This document shows, piece after piece, positions 10,282 to 23,057 of a DNA stretch of 64,000 nt. This DNA is from Adiantum capillus-veneris (Eukaryota; Streptophyta; Polypodiopsida; Polypodiales; Pteridaceae). Positions within the stretch are counted from its first letter, which is position 1, and each line of letters opens with the position of its first letter. The translations under genes and the position numbers were made by a program. The DNA is taken from positions 146,998,640 through 147,062,639 of the forward strand of contig CM043955.1 of assembly GCA_014529385.2 (NCBI GenBank), written 5' to 3'. The notes below the pieces were generated by a model. The model ran no database searches. It was given only the letters and a program-made list of their open reading frames with translations, and was not told the DNA's origin.

Positions 10282-10588
10282 AGGTCACGAACTCCCGGGC
10301 TTAGTAGCCAACTGCTCCAGCACATGCTGCTCACTTTCTCCGATTTCAATGAGCTTTGGCGAGTGTTCGCAGCTCAGAATTTTGATTTGGGCTCATTTCG
10401 GCCTTCGTTTCCACTACAGGCAGTACTGCACAAGCTATTTTGTCATTTTGTGCAGAATTTCTGTCAGTGCCCTTTTTGGCATGACTGGTGCCTTATAGTC
10501 TTCTACGGTTTCTCCTATATAGCACAGGTTGTTCCCGCTCTGTTTCTCCTATTTTTGGGCAGTTTTCACATCAGGTGCAACATTTACC

Positions 10589-13500
10589 ATGGCTGACAAC
10601 AACAACACAGATGTGTTCAAGATGTTTGCTGCTGAGGACAGGTTGGATGGGGACAACTACCCTATGTGGGCTTATATGATGCAACATGTTCTTGTGTCAA
10701 AGAGTGTCTGGAACATTGTGCAGGGCATTGATGTACGTCCTGGTTCTGAGGATGTAGGCGACGTTGAGGATGTTGCAGGTCTTGCTGCAAGGATTGCAGC
10801 TGTTAGAGTTGTTTTGCCTCAACAGAACAAGCTCGTTGGGATGTTAAGGATGCGCAGGCTCATGCATTGATTGCGTTGTCTGTGAAGCGCACCATTGTTC
10901 CTCACATCCGTTCAGCAAAATCTGCAAAACAGGCTTGGGATACTTTAGCAGGTCTTCATGCAAGCCGTTGTGAGGCTAAAATTGCTTTGCTGCGTAAAGA
11001 GCTGGAGTCAAAGATTATGCATGAGGAAGATGATATGGACACTTTCCTTGCTAGTGTCAAGGATATCAACGAGCAGCTTATTTTTGCAGGTGAAGTCATT
11101 TCAGACAGTTCTCTTGTGAAGACTGTTCTTGATGCCTTACCAGATTCATACTTTTGCTAGTACTTGGACACTGATGACCCAAGGAAATCCTGAAGTTGTC
11201 AAGTTTGATGCATTATACACATTGTTGTTGCAAGAGTCGCTTTCTAGAAAAAACAGGACTAGGCAGCGTGCAGTTGAACAGGCTTTTATTGCTTCTCAAA
11301 GAAAGGGTGGTAACAGTAATGCAGCCACTTCTTATGGTTTTGCTGCGACTGGCAAAAATTCTGTTCCTAATGCTTCTGCTGGCAGTACTTCGTCTGGCAA
11401 TTCTAGTGATAAGGGCAAAAAGAAGATGCGTTGCCATTATTGTAAATCCAATGATCACGTGATCAAGTCGTGTCCTAAGTTGAAGGCCAAAGAGGCTAAG
11501 AAGAAAGAGGGTGGTTCCACTGCAAATGCTGGTTCCACTACAAATGCAACCATTGTTGAGTCTTCTGTGAAAGGAGACTATCATGTTGATGTTGATGCAG
11601 AATGGGCTTTTAGCGCAGAGTGCACTTACAATCCTGCTGTCCATGATGCATGCTTGTCAGTTGCTGCAGATTCACATGTGTGGTATTTCGACAGTGGTGC
11701 TACAAAGCACATTACCTCACATCGTGAATTGTTTACCTCTCTCGAGTCTGTCCCTCATGGGAATTCAGTCACTTGTGCCAACAACGCCTCTTATCCAGTT
11801 CAGGGAGTTGGAAAGATTGTGCTCACTGCTGCTAATGGCAGTTCCTTCACACTTGTTGATGCACTTTATGTACCTGGGATCAAGAAGAATATCTTATCTG
11901 TATCCGCACTTGCTAGACTTGGACTTGGAGTCAAATTTGTGGATGACAGATATACAGTTCATGATCTCAGTTTTGGTGATGAAATTGTTGCATATGGGCT
12001 TTTGTGCCGTGGGTTGTATAAGCTCACTTTGTATGACAAGTGTGGACAAAATTTTGCAAATGCTGTTGCAGATTCAAGGGCTATTTCAGATGCAAAACTT
12101 TGGCATGCATGTTTTGGTCATCTGAATTTTTCCAGTTTGCTGCGTTTGTAGAAATCTGATATGGTTACTTCTTTGCGGCCTCTTGAAGCACCTGTCAAAC
12201 ATGTTTGTGAAGGTTGTATTTTGGGTGAGATGCAACGTTCTAAATTTCCAAAAGATGGTTCAGTTCGGGCCACATGCAGGTTGCAACTTGTGCATATTGA
12301 TGTTTGTGGGCCCATGCAAACTCCGTCCTTGGGCAATTACCTGTACTTCGTGACTTTCATTGATGATTACTCCAAGCATGCATGGGTATTTCCGCTTAAA
12401 GCGAAGTCTGAAGTCTTTATGTGCTTCAAACAATTTCTGGCTATGGCTGAAAATGTCTCGAAATGTACTATGGGCACCCTCCGTTCAGATCAAGGGGGGG
12501 AGTATATGTCTCATGAATTTAATGCATTTCTGGCTAGTCGTGGGATAAAACACCAATGTACAGTGCCTTATACACCTCAGCAAAATGGTGTTGCTGAGAG
12601 GAAAAACAGGTCACTGACGGAAATGGCACGATGTATGGTCAAAAGTCAAGCTTTACCACATTCTTTTTGAGTTGAGGCCATCATGTGGGACATATGTACT
12701 AAATAGGTGTCCTATGAAAGCTTGGCACTCTATTACTCCATATGAAGCATGGCATGATAGAAAGCCTTCTATTGAGCACATGCGTGTTTTTGGCTGTTTG
12801 GCATATGCTTTGGTGCCACAAGTGCAGCGTAGAAAATTGGATGATAAGGCTGTCAAATGTATTTTTGTTGGTTATAGTACTGAAATCAAAGGTTACAGGT
12901 TGTATCATCCGCAAACAAAATGTATTCTGGTTTCACGGGATGTAGTGTTTGTGGAAGATTCTGTTCAGCCCTTGCTGTCATGTACTAGAGACAGTAATGC
13001 AAGCTCACATGACATTTATGACACTTTGTTGCCTCTTTTCAGTGGTGGAAATACGAATGTAAGTTCCAATGAGGCAAATGTACATCCTATGGGGGTTTCT
13101 AAAAATGTTTTAGATCAGCCTATTACTGATGCAGATGTACATGATGTACTTGATGAGGAAAGGGCTGAAAATGGCTAGAGGTATGCCAAAATGGCTGGTG
13201 CACACTTTGCATGATAGTAAATTGGATGCACCTTTGTCTAGTCGTACTCGTTCAGGATCTCGCCATGCATCTTATGCATCAGATTGTTATGCTTTGGCTG
13301 TGTCTAGCTTACATGATGTTGAGCAACCTCTGACTTTTGATGAAGCACAAAATTCAAAAAATTGGATGGCTGCCATGCAATCAGAATATGATGCACTTAT
13401 AGAAAATGACATCGGGACTTTATGTGATTTGCCTCCTAGCAAAAAGGCCATTGGTACGAAGTGGGTTTACAAGTTGAAACGCAAACCGGATGGTGAGATC

Positions 13501-14766
13501 GATCGCCATAAGGGTCGACTTGTTGCAAAGGGTTATGCACAGCAAAAAGGCACAGATTATGAAGATACTTTTGCTCCCACTTGTCGTATGACTACTGTGC
13601 GTTTTCTATGTGCATTGGCAGCTCATTTTGGTTGGGATGTACATCAATCAGACATTGTTACTGCTTTCTTAAATGGTGACATATTTGAGGAAGTTTATGT
13701 AACGCAGCCTCGCGGTTTTGTCATAAAAGGACAAGAGGACAAAGTGTGCAGATGTAAGAAGGCTTTGTATGGGTTGAAGCAATCTCCTCGTGCTTGTTAT
13801 GAGAAAGCTGACGCTCATTTGGTCAAACGAGGCTTTTGTAACAGTCCAACACAAAGCACATTGTATGTAAAGCATGAGGGTGATGTACTTCTCATTGTGG
13901 TTCTTTATGTCGATGATTTGCTGATCACTGGACCAAATGAGAGATATATTGCTGAATTTAAGGTTGACTTGAATGCTACTTTCAAGATGAAAGATTTGGG
14001 GTTGTTGCATCATTACTTGGGTATACAGTTTAAGCAGTGTGATGGTGGTATTGCCTTGTGTCAGAAAAGTTACATAGAGACATTGCTATGTAAGTTTGGA
14101 CTTGAGGATTGCAAACCTATTGCCACTCCCATGGAAACAACTTTGAAGTTGAGTCAACATGATGTTGGTGATCCTGCTGATGTCACTCTTTACCAAAGTG
14201 CTGTTGGTTGCCTCATTTATGTATGCAGCACGAGACCGGATATTCAGTTTGCAGTCTCACAAGTCAGCTGATTTATGCATAGCCCAGGGTCTAAGCATTG
14301 GCAGGCTGTCAAGAGGATTTTCCGCTACCTTAGTGGCACTTTACATCTTGGCTTGTTTTATCCCAAGGGGGGATCATTTCCGCCAGACTTACATGATTTT
14401 TCGGACTCATATTGGGCTGGTTGTTTTGACACGCGAGTGTCCACAAGTGGTTTTTGTTTCATGCTTGGCAGTTCATGTATATTATGGTTGAGCAAGAAGC
14501 AACCTACTGTGGCCACTTCGAGTTGTGAGGCTGAGTACAGGGCAGTCTTCACAGCTACGATGGAGTGTGTATGGCTCAGACGCCTTATGGCTGATTTGGG
14601 TGTTGGACAGGACACTGCCAACACTATCTACACTGAGAGTCAGAGCGCATTGGCAGTTGCGAGGAACCCAGTTTTTCATGCCCGCAAAAAGCACATTGAG
14701 GTGCATTACCACTATGTCAGGGAGAGGCTCTCAGCAGGAGAGATTAGCTTGGCTTATGTGCCAACA
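10589..14766 (+). pseudogene. gag-pol: CoA-1 gag-pol pseudogene (Copia)
   Basis: The start MADNNNTDVFKMF in context ACCATGG matches CoA-2. Recognisable parts are gag with knuckle CHYCKSNDHVIKSC, protease FDSGATKHITS, integrase (HIDVCGPM, RSDQGGEYM, TPQQNGVAERKN), RT with LYVDDLLITG and RNase H with EAEYRA. Compared with CoA-2 it has a small indel near 10820, a 4-base loss near 11150, CAG to TAG at 12149-12151, TGG to TGA near 12668, a 5-base loss near 13168 and AGA to TGA near 14269. The RNase H C-terminus is missing. It cannot encode a working polyprotein. Confidence 0.92.
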
Positions 14767-16764
14767 TGAGGGCATTTTGCCTGACCATACTATCTCTGGC
14801 ACTGAATCCTTCTGCAAAACCTTGCTAGGATATCTATTTATAAGATGAACAGCTGTTGATACAGCTTCAGCCCAAAACCCATTTGGCAGCTGTGCATTAG
14901 ACAACATACTTCTGACCTTCTCTTGTATGGTCCTATTCATCCTCTCAGCAACACCATTTTGAGGAGGATTGTAAGGAGCAGTAAGTTCACGTTTTATACC
15001 TTTTGACTCACAAAAGTCTTGAAAGGCCTTTGAAACATACTCTCCACCATTGTCAGTGCGTAAGCATTTAAGCTTCTTGCCACTCTGATTCTCCACAAGT
15101 GTCACAAACGTTTTGAAAACACTAAACGCTTCATCCTTGTGCTTGAGAAAGTAAACCCATACTTTCCTCGAGTAATCATCTATAAATGTCATAAAGTAAG
15201 AAGCTCCCCCTAGAGATAGGTTAGGCATAGGTCCACACAAATCACTATGAACAAGTGCCAACTGTGTATCTCTTCTACTGCTTCTATGCTTATGTGGTTG
15301 CTGTGTTTGCTTACCATATAGACAATGTTCACAGAATTCAAAATCACTAAATGAAAAGCCAGGAAAATAACCAGAACGAGACAAGATTTCCATTCCCTTC
15401 TTGGACATATGTCCTAACCGGCTATGCCACAAAGCAACGTTCGGCTGCTCGGTTACATTGATTACATTTTTAGAGACATTTGATACATAAATCATGTAAA
15501 TTACTGCAGACTTTACTCCATGTGCTACTGTCATAGAAACCTTGGATATCTTCCACATGTTCTGTCCAAAAGTGGTGACGTAGCCAGCATCATCAAGTAA
15601 ACCTGTGCTAATCAAGCTCTTTGTAATTGCGGGAACATGTCTCACATTCTTCAGCGTGAAAGAAGAGCCATTCTGAAACTTCAATTGAACATCTCCAACA
15701 CCTAAGATCTCACATGTCTGCCCATTGCCTAGCCGAACATGATCTTTAGTGGTCACATAAGAGGTAAACCACTCCTTGTTTGGAGACACATGAAGTGATG
15801 CCCCTGAGTATATAATCCAGTCACTCAGTGCATTTCCATCAGATGATGTAAGAAGAGCTGAGTCCATTGTATTCTTCAAGAAGTAGATGTCTCCTGACAC
15901 TAGACTGTCATCCTCTGCAACAGTGTTTGTCACATTTATTTCTTGAATCTTCACTGAGGACTTGTTCTTCTCACCATGGTCTTCATCTTTCTCTTTGCCT
16001 TTTTCTGCTTTCCATTCTCTGCAGTCTCTTTTCATGTGACCCTTCTTGCCACAATGGTAGCATTCTATGTCACTCTTGCCTTTAGCACTGCAGGACTTGC
16101 TACGAGACTGATTCCTCTTTCCACCTTTGTACTTTTCTTTGGTCCTTCCCCTGACAACTAAGGTTGTTCCTTTGCCTTTGTCCATTGTCTTTCTATTGGT
16201 TTCTTCAGTAAGCAGACTTCCTTCTGCACCTGCTATGTTCAAACCATCTGGAGGTGCAGAATTACTCAAAGCTGTGCGAAAAGTGTCCCAACTTTCCGGC
16301 AATGTGATCAACAGGAACATAGCTCTAACAGGTTCATCAAACTTCACACCTTGAGCTGACAACTGACTGTAGATGGTGTTGAATTCATTCAGATGATTGG
16401 ACATAGGGGTCCCTTCTTTCATCTTCAAGTCAACAAGCTTCTTAAGCCAGTATACCTGTGAAGCTGCACTATGCTTCTCATAAAGATCACTCAGCTTTAT
16501 CCATGCTTGATAAGCCGACATCTCATCTGCTACATTGAAGTAAACGCTTTCTGCCAAAGTCAGCATAACGGTAGAAAGTGCCAATTCATCCATTTCTCTC
16601 CATTCATCTTCGTCCATATCTTCTGGTTTTATCCCCTTGAGCTTTATATGTTTTATCTGCTTCTTTTGTACCAACACGTGCCAAATCTACTTCTTCCACA
16701 ATGGGAAATTGGTTCCATCCAGCTTCTTGATATTGTAAAGAGCAGTGTCCTGTGATCCAGCCAT
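14767..16764 (-). pseudogene. gag-pol: CoB-1 gag-PR-INT pseudogene (Copia)
   Basis: Translation begins MAGSQDTALYNIKKLDG at 16764. A TAG at 16687-16689 replaces the CAG (Gln) present in CoB-2. The rest is open to the junction. It has a gag core (LWHVLVQKK region, LPESWDTFRTAL), knuckle CYHCGKKGHMKRDC, a protease motif altered to YSGAS (catalytic Asp changed to Tyr), the integrase pre-domain LWHSRLGHMSKKGME, and integrase with HSDLCGPM, RTDNGGEYVS and PPQNGVAERMN. The last eleven codons of the open frame are CoA-1 sequence read backwards. The polyprotein is dead because of the early stop, the lost protease Asp and missing RT. Confidence 0.92.
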
Positions 16765-16795
16765 TGCTACGCTTCACAGTGGTTTACTTTACTGG

Positions 16796-16919
16796 GAAAA
16801 ATTCGGCAGAGTTTCCCCTGTAAACTGACCTCTGAACCAATATCAACCTGTCAAATGAACCAAGAAGGCTTCACATTCTGCATAAATTTCGGCAGAGTCT
16901 CCTTTGTAAAATGGCTCTG
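16796..16919 (-). repeat. Tandem leader motif in CoB-1 (2 copies)
   Basis: Two copies of a unit that on the minus strand reads CAGAG...TTTACAGGGGAAACTCTGCCGAATTT, at 16796-16834 and 16883-16919, about 87 bases apart. CoB-2 has the same pair in its leader. Confidence 0.75.
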
Positions 16920-17835
16920 GTGTACTCAAAAACAGCTCAAAAAACACTGTCTCTCTGACACCGTAAGCTGCGGGTAAACCTGTCCTGCACCTGTACTGTC
17001 TCTCACTGTCCTATCACTGTCCTGTAAGCATAAACTGCGACAATGCCTCAATGGCAGTAAAGCAAAGATGCAATCCCAACTGTCTAACTCACAGTCAATA
17101 CATCCTAGCTGCCTATCTAAGGGTTCTCGAGGGATCGCTCCAAGACCTGTATCACCGAAAGGATCTCAACATTCGAGAATCCCCAAGCTCAATAAAATCT
17201 CACTCAACCCTCAACAAAGGCTGCAGTAAATCTGACAATACATAGACTTCCCACAAAATCATACATCCACAAATTTCCCACTATATGCTGTAACCGCTGC
17301 GACGGTTGTTTGCTGCGTGACTCATAGCCAACAAACCCTCAACAGACATACATCATCTCTAACAATACATCCCATGTGGAAGTACCTGCAATGTCAGGAT
17401 GAAATCTGGAATATCAAGCAGCAAACACAAGCTACCTGATGAACTAGTGGATGTCGCGTACAGTCTGTGTGTAGATGCGCCCGTGTCGTATGTGACACGC
17501 CTCCAAGAACTGTGAGCCATCCTTCGATGTGTAGACAACCACAAATCAGAACTTTGGGAGTGTTGATATCCTCAGCACCTGCAGTCGTAGGCTGAAACCC
17601 CAAATTTGTAGAGTCGGATCTGCACCCGCCGAGACCACGTAGTCGAAAATGGCCTGCGCCGAACTTTGTCGAAGCCGAACGGTAGCCGAGATGACCTCAG
17701 AATGAAATTCTGAGAACACCCAGTCCTACGGGCTATCCCACAAGATTTGGGGCCGTGTCTTCGCCTGTCAAATTTCACTCCAATCTGAGCTGGTGACTCT
17801 AGCCTCCTGCAGTACTGCCCCGAGCCTCGATCTGA

Positions 17836-17847
17836 GCTCTGATACCA
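17836..17847 (-). other. CoB-1 primer binding site
   Basis: The minus strand reads TGGTATCAGAGC, the standard Met-tRNA-type site, two bases after the candidate LTR end. Confidence 0.88.
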
Positions 17848-17849
17848 GT

Positions 17850-18041
17850 TGAAGGAGTACGAGCGGAAGTGTGACGCGAGAGAGAGTGCGAGAAGAAGAG
17901 CACCACGATATGGTGAACTCGCTCTACTATAATGTGTTGAGCATAGTGAGTTCTTATTAGGTTTTTACAAAAGAATATGTGTACATACCTGGCGGCCCGC
18001 CCACTTACCTGGGTGACCACATTGGGCTTTATACCCCAACA
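17850..18041 (-). repeat. CoB-1 5' LTR (candidate, 192 bp)
   Basis: On the minus strand it starts TGTTGGGGTATAAAGCCC and ends CTCCTTCA, two bases before the primer site. The outer boundary rests on the TGTTGG start and typical Copia length. No second copy lies in the window to confirm it. Confidence 0.6.
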
Positions 18042-18114
18042 ATTCTCTCTCTCTCTTTCTCTCTGCAAGTACGCAAAACAAATATGCTCTCTTTCTCTGT
18101 AGGTGTACAGGGGC

Positions 18115-18116
<2 letters not shown>

Positions 18117-18158
<42 letters not shown>
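18117..18158 (+). repeat. (CT)21 microsatellite
   Basis: A pure CT run of 42 bases; a shorter imperfect CT run sits at 18046-18062 just outside the CoB-1 LTR. Confidence 0.95.
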
Positions 18159-18161
<3 letters not shown>

Positions 18162-21095
18162 TTGAGTGCGCAAATGTCTAATGGGCCACCTCTCCATGTG
18201 TCTCTATCGGACCTACGGGTCAAAGTGGAAAGAGGGGCTGGGGATCACGCAGAGGGGTGATGGCCGTTGTTTTGCTATGGATTTAAAATATTCCCTTGGT
18301 ATCTCATTGACACATTTATGAATAAACTTCAAATTGGACCTAGGTAGGCCGTGCGAATCTTTGAAAAGGTGTTTATTAAAGGGAATCTAAGGTAGCTCCT
18401 CCCATGTCTTAAAGAGGAAAAACGTGGAAATGGCATGTGATGAAAGTGTAGACTCCAAGATATTTTGGCATTTTGTAACATTTTGGGGTTATTTGGGATC
18501 TGCACGGGAATTTTAAAGGCATATGCATGTTAACTAGCTGCATTAAGATCATGTTTAAAGTTTGTTTCTGTTAGGTTTAATTTTGCTTGAATAAATTTTA
18601 TCAGTACTATTTGAAAACACGTTCGTAGTGAACGTTTTCCTAAACTAGGGCCGTAGTACTAGATTAAACCTTTGATATCCTATCTATGTTAATTTCATCT
18701 TTAGTATGAAGGTTCGAGTTCAAGACTTTGATGGATAGACTTTTTAGACCTCTTAGGAGTGTTGACACTGCTAGCATACTAATTGACCTCTTATGGCCGA
18801 TTTTAACGAGCAAGAGAGTAAAAGAAAGAAAGAGGATTATTTTATCCTTTGCCGAGTTGTGTCAGAAAAAAATGGACTACAGTTTATGTTAACTGGTTAA
18901 AATAGTAAAATTCTAGTTAGATTTTGAGTTTTCCTTTGAGGAAAGTGGGAAATGCACTCTATTTTTAGTGAAATTACCCGTAAAAGCTTTTTGACCCTAA
19001 AACCGAGAGAATTGCAAGTTTTCCCTTATCTTCAACCATTATGAAAAATGTATTTTCTTAGCCCTACTAGTGTTGAGCATACGCAAGAGTAAGAGGGAAG
19101 GTCGGAGTCGGTACTTGACACTTTGGATAGGCTTTAAGAGAGAGAAAGTCAGTGAGTTTAGCAGTCGATTGGATAGATCTTTAAGATCTCGCGGGATTGT
19201 ACCTACGGACGTTTAAACCTTTTTAGAGTTGGGAATAGGGTCTTGGAGATCGTAGAGAGAGAGTTAAAAATAATTTTAAAAAAGGTTTGTTTTTTCGTTA
19301 TCAGGCAAAAGCGAAGAGTCGCCAGGAGGAAGAGACAGGTCGAGTGGTAGAATAACACCAGCAGAAGGGGGGAACTTCCAGGTAGTTAGGGAGCATTAGT
19401 GAGAGAAAGAGCCTGTGTGTCTGTGTGTGTAGTGATAGAGAGAATGAATACCCTGCAGCGCAAGTTAGAGGGAGAGATTTCGGGGTAGTTAGCAAGAAGG
19501 AGAGACAGAGAGTTGACGAACATTAGTACTTGCAGCATTAGTAGGAGGGCTTTTTCTCCAGAATTCACTGTGTGTTGCGCTGATCTGGAGAGAGAGAGAG
19601 TGTGTGTATTCGCCTTGGTTATTGGGAGCATAGCAAGTTATAGTGAGAGAGAAGGTGCATCAGTTTAGCCAAGAGAGAGAAAATGATAGCTTGACCTCTC
19701 TGTGTGTGTGGCCGTTGATAGTTGGGAAGAGCGAGAGAGAGAGAGAGATGACCTCCTTCTATAGAAATAGAGAATCGTAGAGAGAGAGAGAGAGAACAAT
19801 TTCTACATTCTGTGTCATGGCAAGAGTCAAGTAGAGAGAGAGAGAGAGAGAGAGATTGATTTACTTGGTGTGAGTATTGATGGAGTAAGAGAGAGAATAA
19901 GAAGTGGTGTTCTATAGAAAAGCTTCTTGGGAGTATTACAAGAAAGAAATGGAGTGAATTGCAAGTTAGAGCGTGAGTTTGAGCCTCTCTGTGTGTGTGA
20001 TAGTGATATTGCATGTGTGTATGAGAGTAAGAGTAAGACAGAACGGGTTAGTTGTTAGAGAAAAGGAGAGAGAGAGAGTCATTTTGAGGGAAAGAAAGAG
20101 AGCCATTTTAATTCCCAAATAAGCAAGCAAAAACGACAACAAAGACGATACAGAATCGGAATCGGTGAACAACGACGAAGACGATAGTAACGCTAGCAGA
20201 AGATTGAGTAAACATTGGGTTAGTCGAGTCGACTTTGAATTAGTAAATTAATAATTGTTTATTTTGTTTTTACGAAAACATGAATAAAATTTTGTCATTT
20301 TATAGATTTAAAAAATCTCTAAAAAATTGAAATAATACTTTAACATAAACTTAAATTCAAAAAACAAAAATTTAGTTTTCCAAAAGTATTTAGTGAAAGT
20401 TTTAAGTTCAAAAATAGGATTATAAAATTGGCATATGCATTTTTAGATAAAGCACTGGGCTTGGGAAGTTGGATATTTGATCATTATTAATACAAAATTC
20501 CAATTTGTTATATCAATGGTAGTGTCAAAAAAAATTCTCATATGTGTGTTTGCAAATTAATAAAAATCTAAACAATGTTTGAATCTTTGAACGTGTATAC
20601 TTAAAAATTTGGTTAAATTGATTGTAAGGGAAATAGAGAAAATAAGTTCATTCGTAAGCAAAAAAAAAAATTGTGTAGGAAAGTAATATTCATGGCTCTG
20701 TTTACCCAAAATTAGAGACTTTAGAGGCTAGTTAAGGGGGCCGTTAGTTTATTTGGACTACATACGAAACACTTGGAAGGCAGCATTCATTTGGTGCATT
20801 CGTCGGGAATCGGCTGGCTATTTTAGCTACGGGGCACCTTGGTGCATAGACTTTGCACGCCGAATGTACTTGGGTTTGACCTAGAGTTCTAGAGTGGGAA
20901 ATTAAGTGTTTACAATTAAGTTATCGAGTGAGCCTACATGGACATTTCCACGGGGTCCTTGGACTTAAAGAGTCGTGGATGTTTGTGTGTGAGCGACAAT
21001 CAGGAATATCAAAGTATAATAGTGTTTGTGGAATTTAGGGTTCTTTATTTAGGTTCTCTCTCTTTGGGAGTTAATACAAATAGAAGCTCAGACTT
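18159..21095. other. Non-coding stretch, GA-rich between about 19560 and 20100
   Basis: No convincing coding frame. Several GA runs (for example 19735-19750, 19780-19795 and 19832-19854) and TGTG stretches occur between 19400 and 20100. It may include the LTR or leader of GyP, but I found no matching second LTR or primer site. Confidence 0.5.
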
Positions 21096-21416
21096 ATGTT
21101 GTTAGAATGGGTCAGCAAATTGCCTGACTTAATCAAGTGGAAGATACTGACCAAACTTCTTAACGCTATAACTTTCGTTGATTATACCCATTGGGGGCTG
21201 TGTATTGGTTGGCTATGTAGCACATTAGCAGAAGAAGACACCTACTTAGATGAGTATACCAAAGACGAGAGGGATTCGTGCATGGACGCATATAAAATTG
21301 AGATTTACGAAATTGTAGTAAATCCACCTTGTGAACCAAAACCTGAGCCCTTGACACACGTTGACACATACACGGCTATTCAATTGATCGTACATTGGAA
21401 GCTAGTAGACCATTGA
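21096..21416 (+). CDS. 106-aa ORF upstream of GyP gag, unrecognised
   Basis: An open frame with acidic and hydrophobic stretches and no motif I recognise. It lies about 600 bases upstream of the GyP gag. Broken coding-like tracts follow to about 21850, including one with CRYCCRAPHPPC. Extra ORFs before gag are known in Ogre-type Tat elements; this could be a remnant of one or chance. Support is weak. Confidence 0.3.
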   Translation: MLLEWVSKLPDLIKWKILTKLLNAITFVDYTHWGLCIGWLCSTLAEEDTYLDEYTKDERDSCMDAYKIEIYEIVVNPPCEPKPEPLTHVDTYTAIQLIVHWKLVDH

Positions 21417-21984
21417 ATTTAACCGCAGTGGGGGTTATCATTGTGAAAGACTCTCAATTCCAGTAGAAAGACCATTAGCTTTCAGGGATTTTAGAAAGTA
21501 CTTAGCACTTGGGAGCGGGGTTCCATTAGAGATAGATCCCTAGAGTGAGGGGAGAAGGCAATGGCTGATTGGCTTCTTTAGAAGCAAGCAAGCCTAAAGA
21601 GGATGCTTGGGGACCTAGAAGCTAAATGAGTGGCTCGAAGAATATAAATATTGGTACTTTAACCCCAACAATATTGAGACGACTAAGTCTAGAGAATTAC
21701 TTAATCAACCACAATCAGTACAAAAGAGAAACACTTCCTGTCGATATTGTTGTCGAGCTCCACATCCACCATGTGTGATAGGAAGTGCAAGTGCAACAAT
21801 TATTGTCAAGCGAGCTAACTTAAGACAAACAATTGGTAGATTGGCATACGCTAGTAAATAAAACCTCATCTACGGCCTTTAGTAACTCAATTACTTCAAT
21901 CCCTTAGGGAGACTAGAGAAGATAATATTGAGATAAAGTGGGAAATCTTATCGGTGGTAAAGTCGCATTAGAATAGAGGCTACA

Positions 21985-22468
21985 CCAGTGGGAGTGTTGT
22001 ATGAGCGGAGTGGATCTAATAAAAGAGACGGTCAAACTAGGGCTAGAGAAGCATGTAGGAAGAGACGAGAAGAGTTAATTGCTCAAAACCTTGCATATCA
22101 ACTTGAACGAATTAACGAGTTGATTATAGAGCACTCACTGGAGTCATTGTAGAAGAATTGAGAGAGGGTAAATTAGTGGAGAAACCTACACCAGTAAGAG
22201 AAGTGTAGAATGACCCTTTAATCTTGAAGGCTGTAGAGATCTAGGCTTAAGGAGGTTGTTTGCTAGACCTAGACCACGAGTACTAAATTTTTGGGAAGAC
22301 CCAAACTTTCAAAATCCATTGAGAAAATGGCAGTGCTAGTAGCATGAGCAACAATATGCTTAACTTTACACAGTTTGCAGGACTTTGGGATGAAGACCCT
22401 GATGCTCATTTACAAAAGTTTGAAGTGACATGTGTAGCCAATGGAATTATTGATGATGATCATAAATT
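21985..22468 (+). pseudogene. gag: GyP gag, 5' part (split by CoA-2)
   Basis: Discontinuous frames give gag-like text: a charged segment with RREELIAQNLAYQLERINE, then RPRPRVLNFWEDPNFQNP, then FAGLWDEDPDAHLQKFEVTC. The last is the start of a Ty3/Gypsy gag core. It is interrupted at 22468 by the CoA-2 insertion and resumes in frame at 28054 once one copy of the target duplication is removed. Stops and frame changes occur throughout. Confidence 0.75.
22464..22468 (+). repeat. CoA-2 target site duplication (left)
   Basis: aaatt directly before the 5' LTR, matching 28054-28058 directly after the 3' LTR. Confidence 0.93.
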
Positions 22469-22695
22469 TGTTACCATATACATGTGGTAGTGATGTGTGT
22501 GAACACACTAGGACCGCCGGGGCATTTTTTCCCTCTTTAGGAGGTTTTTTCCCCCGTGCATTGTATATACGCCCATCACTCTAGGGCTATCTATCTTTCC
22601 ATTGCACACTAAGGAATACACTCTCTATTGTGTACCTTGAGCTTCCTTCGTCTTCTCCAAGCTGTGTGTGTTTCTCTGCAACCCTAATTCCAACA
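22469..22695 (+). repeat. CoA-2 5' LTR
   Basis: TGTTACC...CCAACA, 227 bp. It differs from the 3' LTR at two bases (ctctagg versus ctcttgg, and cttctcc versus cttgtcc). TGTATATAC at about 22562-22570 is the likely TATA region. Confidence 0.95.
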
Positions 22696-22697
22696 AT

Positions 22698-22709
22698 TGG
22701 TATCAGAGC
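22698..22709 (+). other. CoA-2 primer binding site
   Basis: TGGTATCAGAGC, two bases after the LTR; complementary to the initiator Met-tRNA 3' end as in most plant Copia elements. Confidence 0.93.
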
Positions 22710-23057
22710 AGGTCACGTCCTCCCGGGCTTAGTCGCCAGCTGCTCCAGCACACGCCTGCTCACTTTCTCCGATTTCAGTGAGCTTTGGCAAGCGTTCGCA
22801 GGTCGACAAATATTTTGGGTAAGCTCGAAGAGCCCGGTCTGCTCAGAATTTTGATTTGGGCTCATTTCGGCCTCCGTTTCCACTACGGGCAGTACTGCAC
22901 AGGTTATTTCGTCATTTTGTGCAGATTTTCTGTCAGTGCCGTTTTCTGCATAACAGGTGCCTTATAGTCTTCTACGGTTTGTGCTATATAGCACAAGTTG
23001 TTCCCGCTCCATTTCTCCTATTTTCGGGCAGTTTTCACATCAGGTGCAGCATTTACC

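Larger units (their letters stand above)
10043..14766 (+). mobile_element. CoA-1: decayed Ty1/Copia element, 3' end missing
   Basis: It has a 225-bp 5' LTR, a mutated primer site and a gag-PR-INT-RT-RNase H region closely similar to CoA-2. It ends abruptly within RNase H at about 14766, where antisense CoB-1 begins. No 3' LTR follows. Integrase before RT defines Copia. Confidence 0.93.
14767..18041 (-). mobile_element. CoB-1: antisense Copia element truncated in integrase
   Basis: Read on the minus strand it has a candidate 5' LTR, a Met-tRNA-type primer site, a leader of about 1 kb, gag, protease and most of integrase. It stops at the codons for GKMPS, where CoA-1 begins in opposite orientation. 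RT, RNase H and 3' LTR are absent. CoB-2 at 60452-64000 is another member of the same family. Confidence 0.88.

Noticed and set aside
11213-11644. 143-aa antisense ORF in CoA-1, also present in CoA-2 (23712-24119)
   Set aside because: It lies opposite the gag frame, has no recognisable domain and follows from codon bias of the real sense gene.
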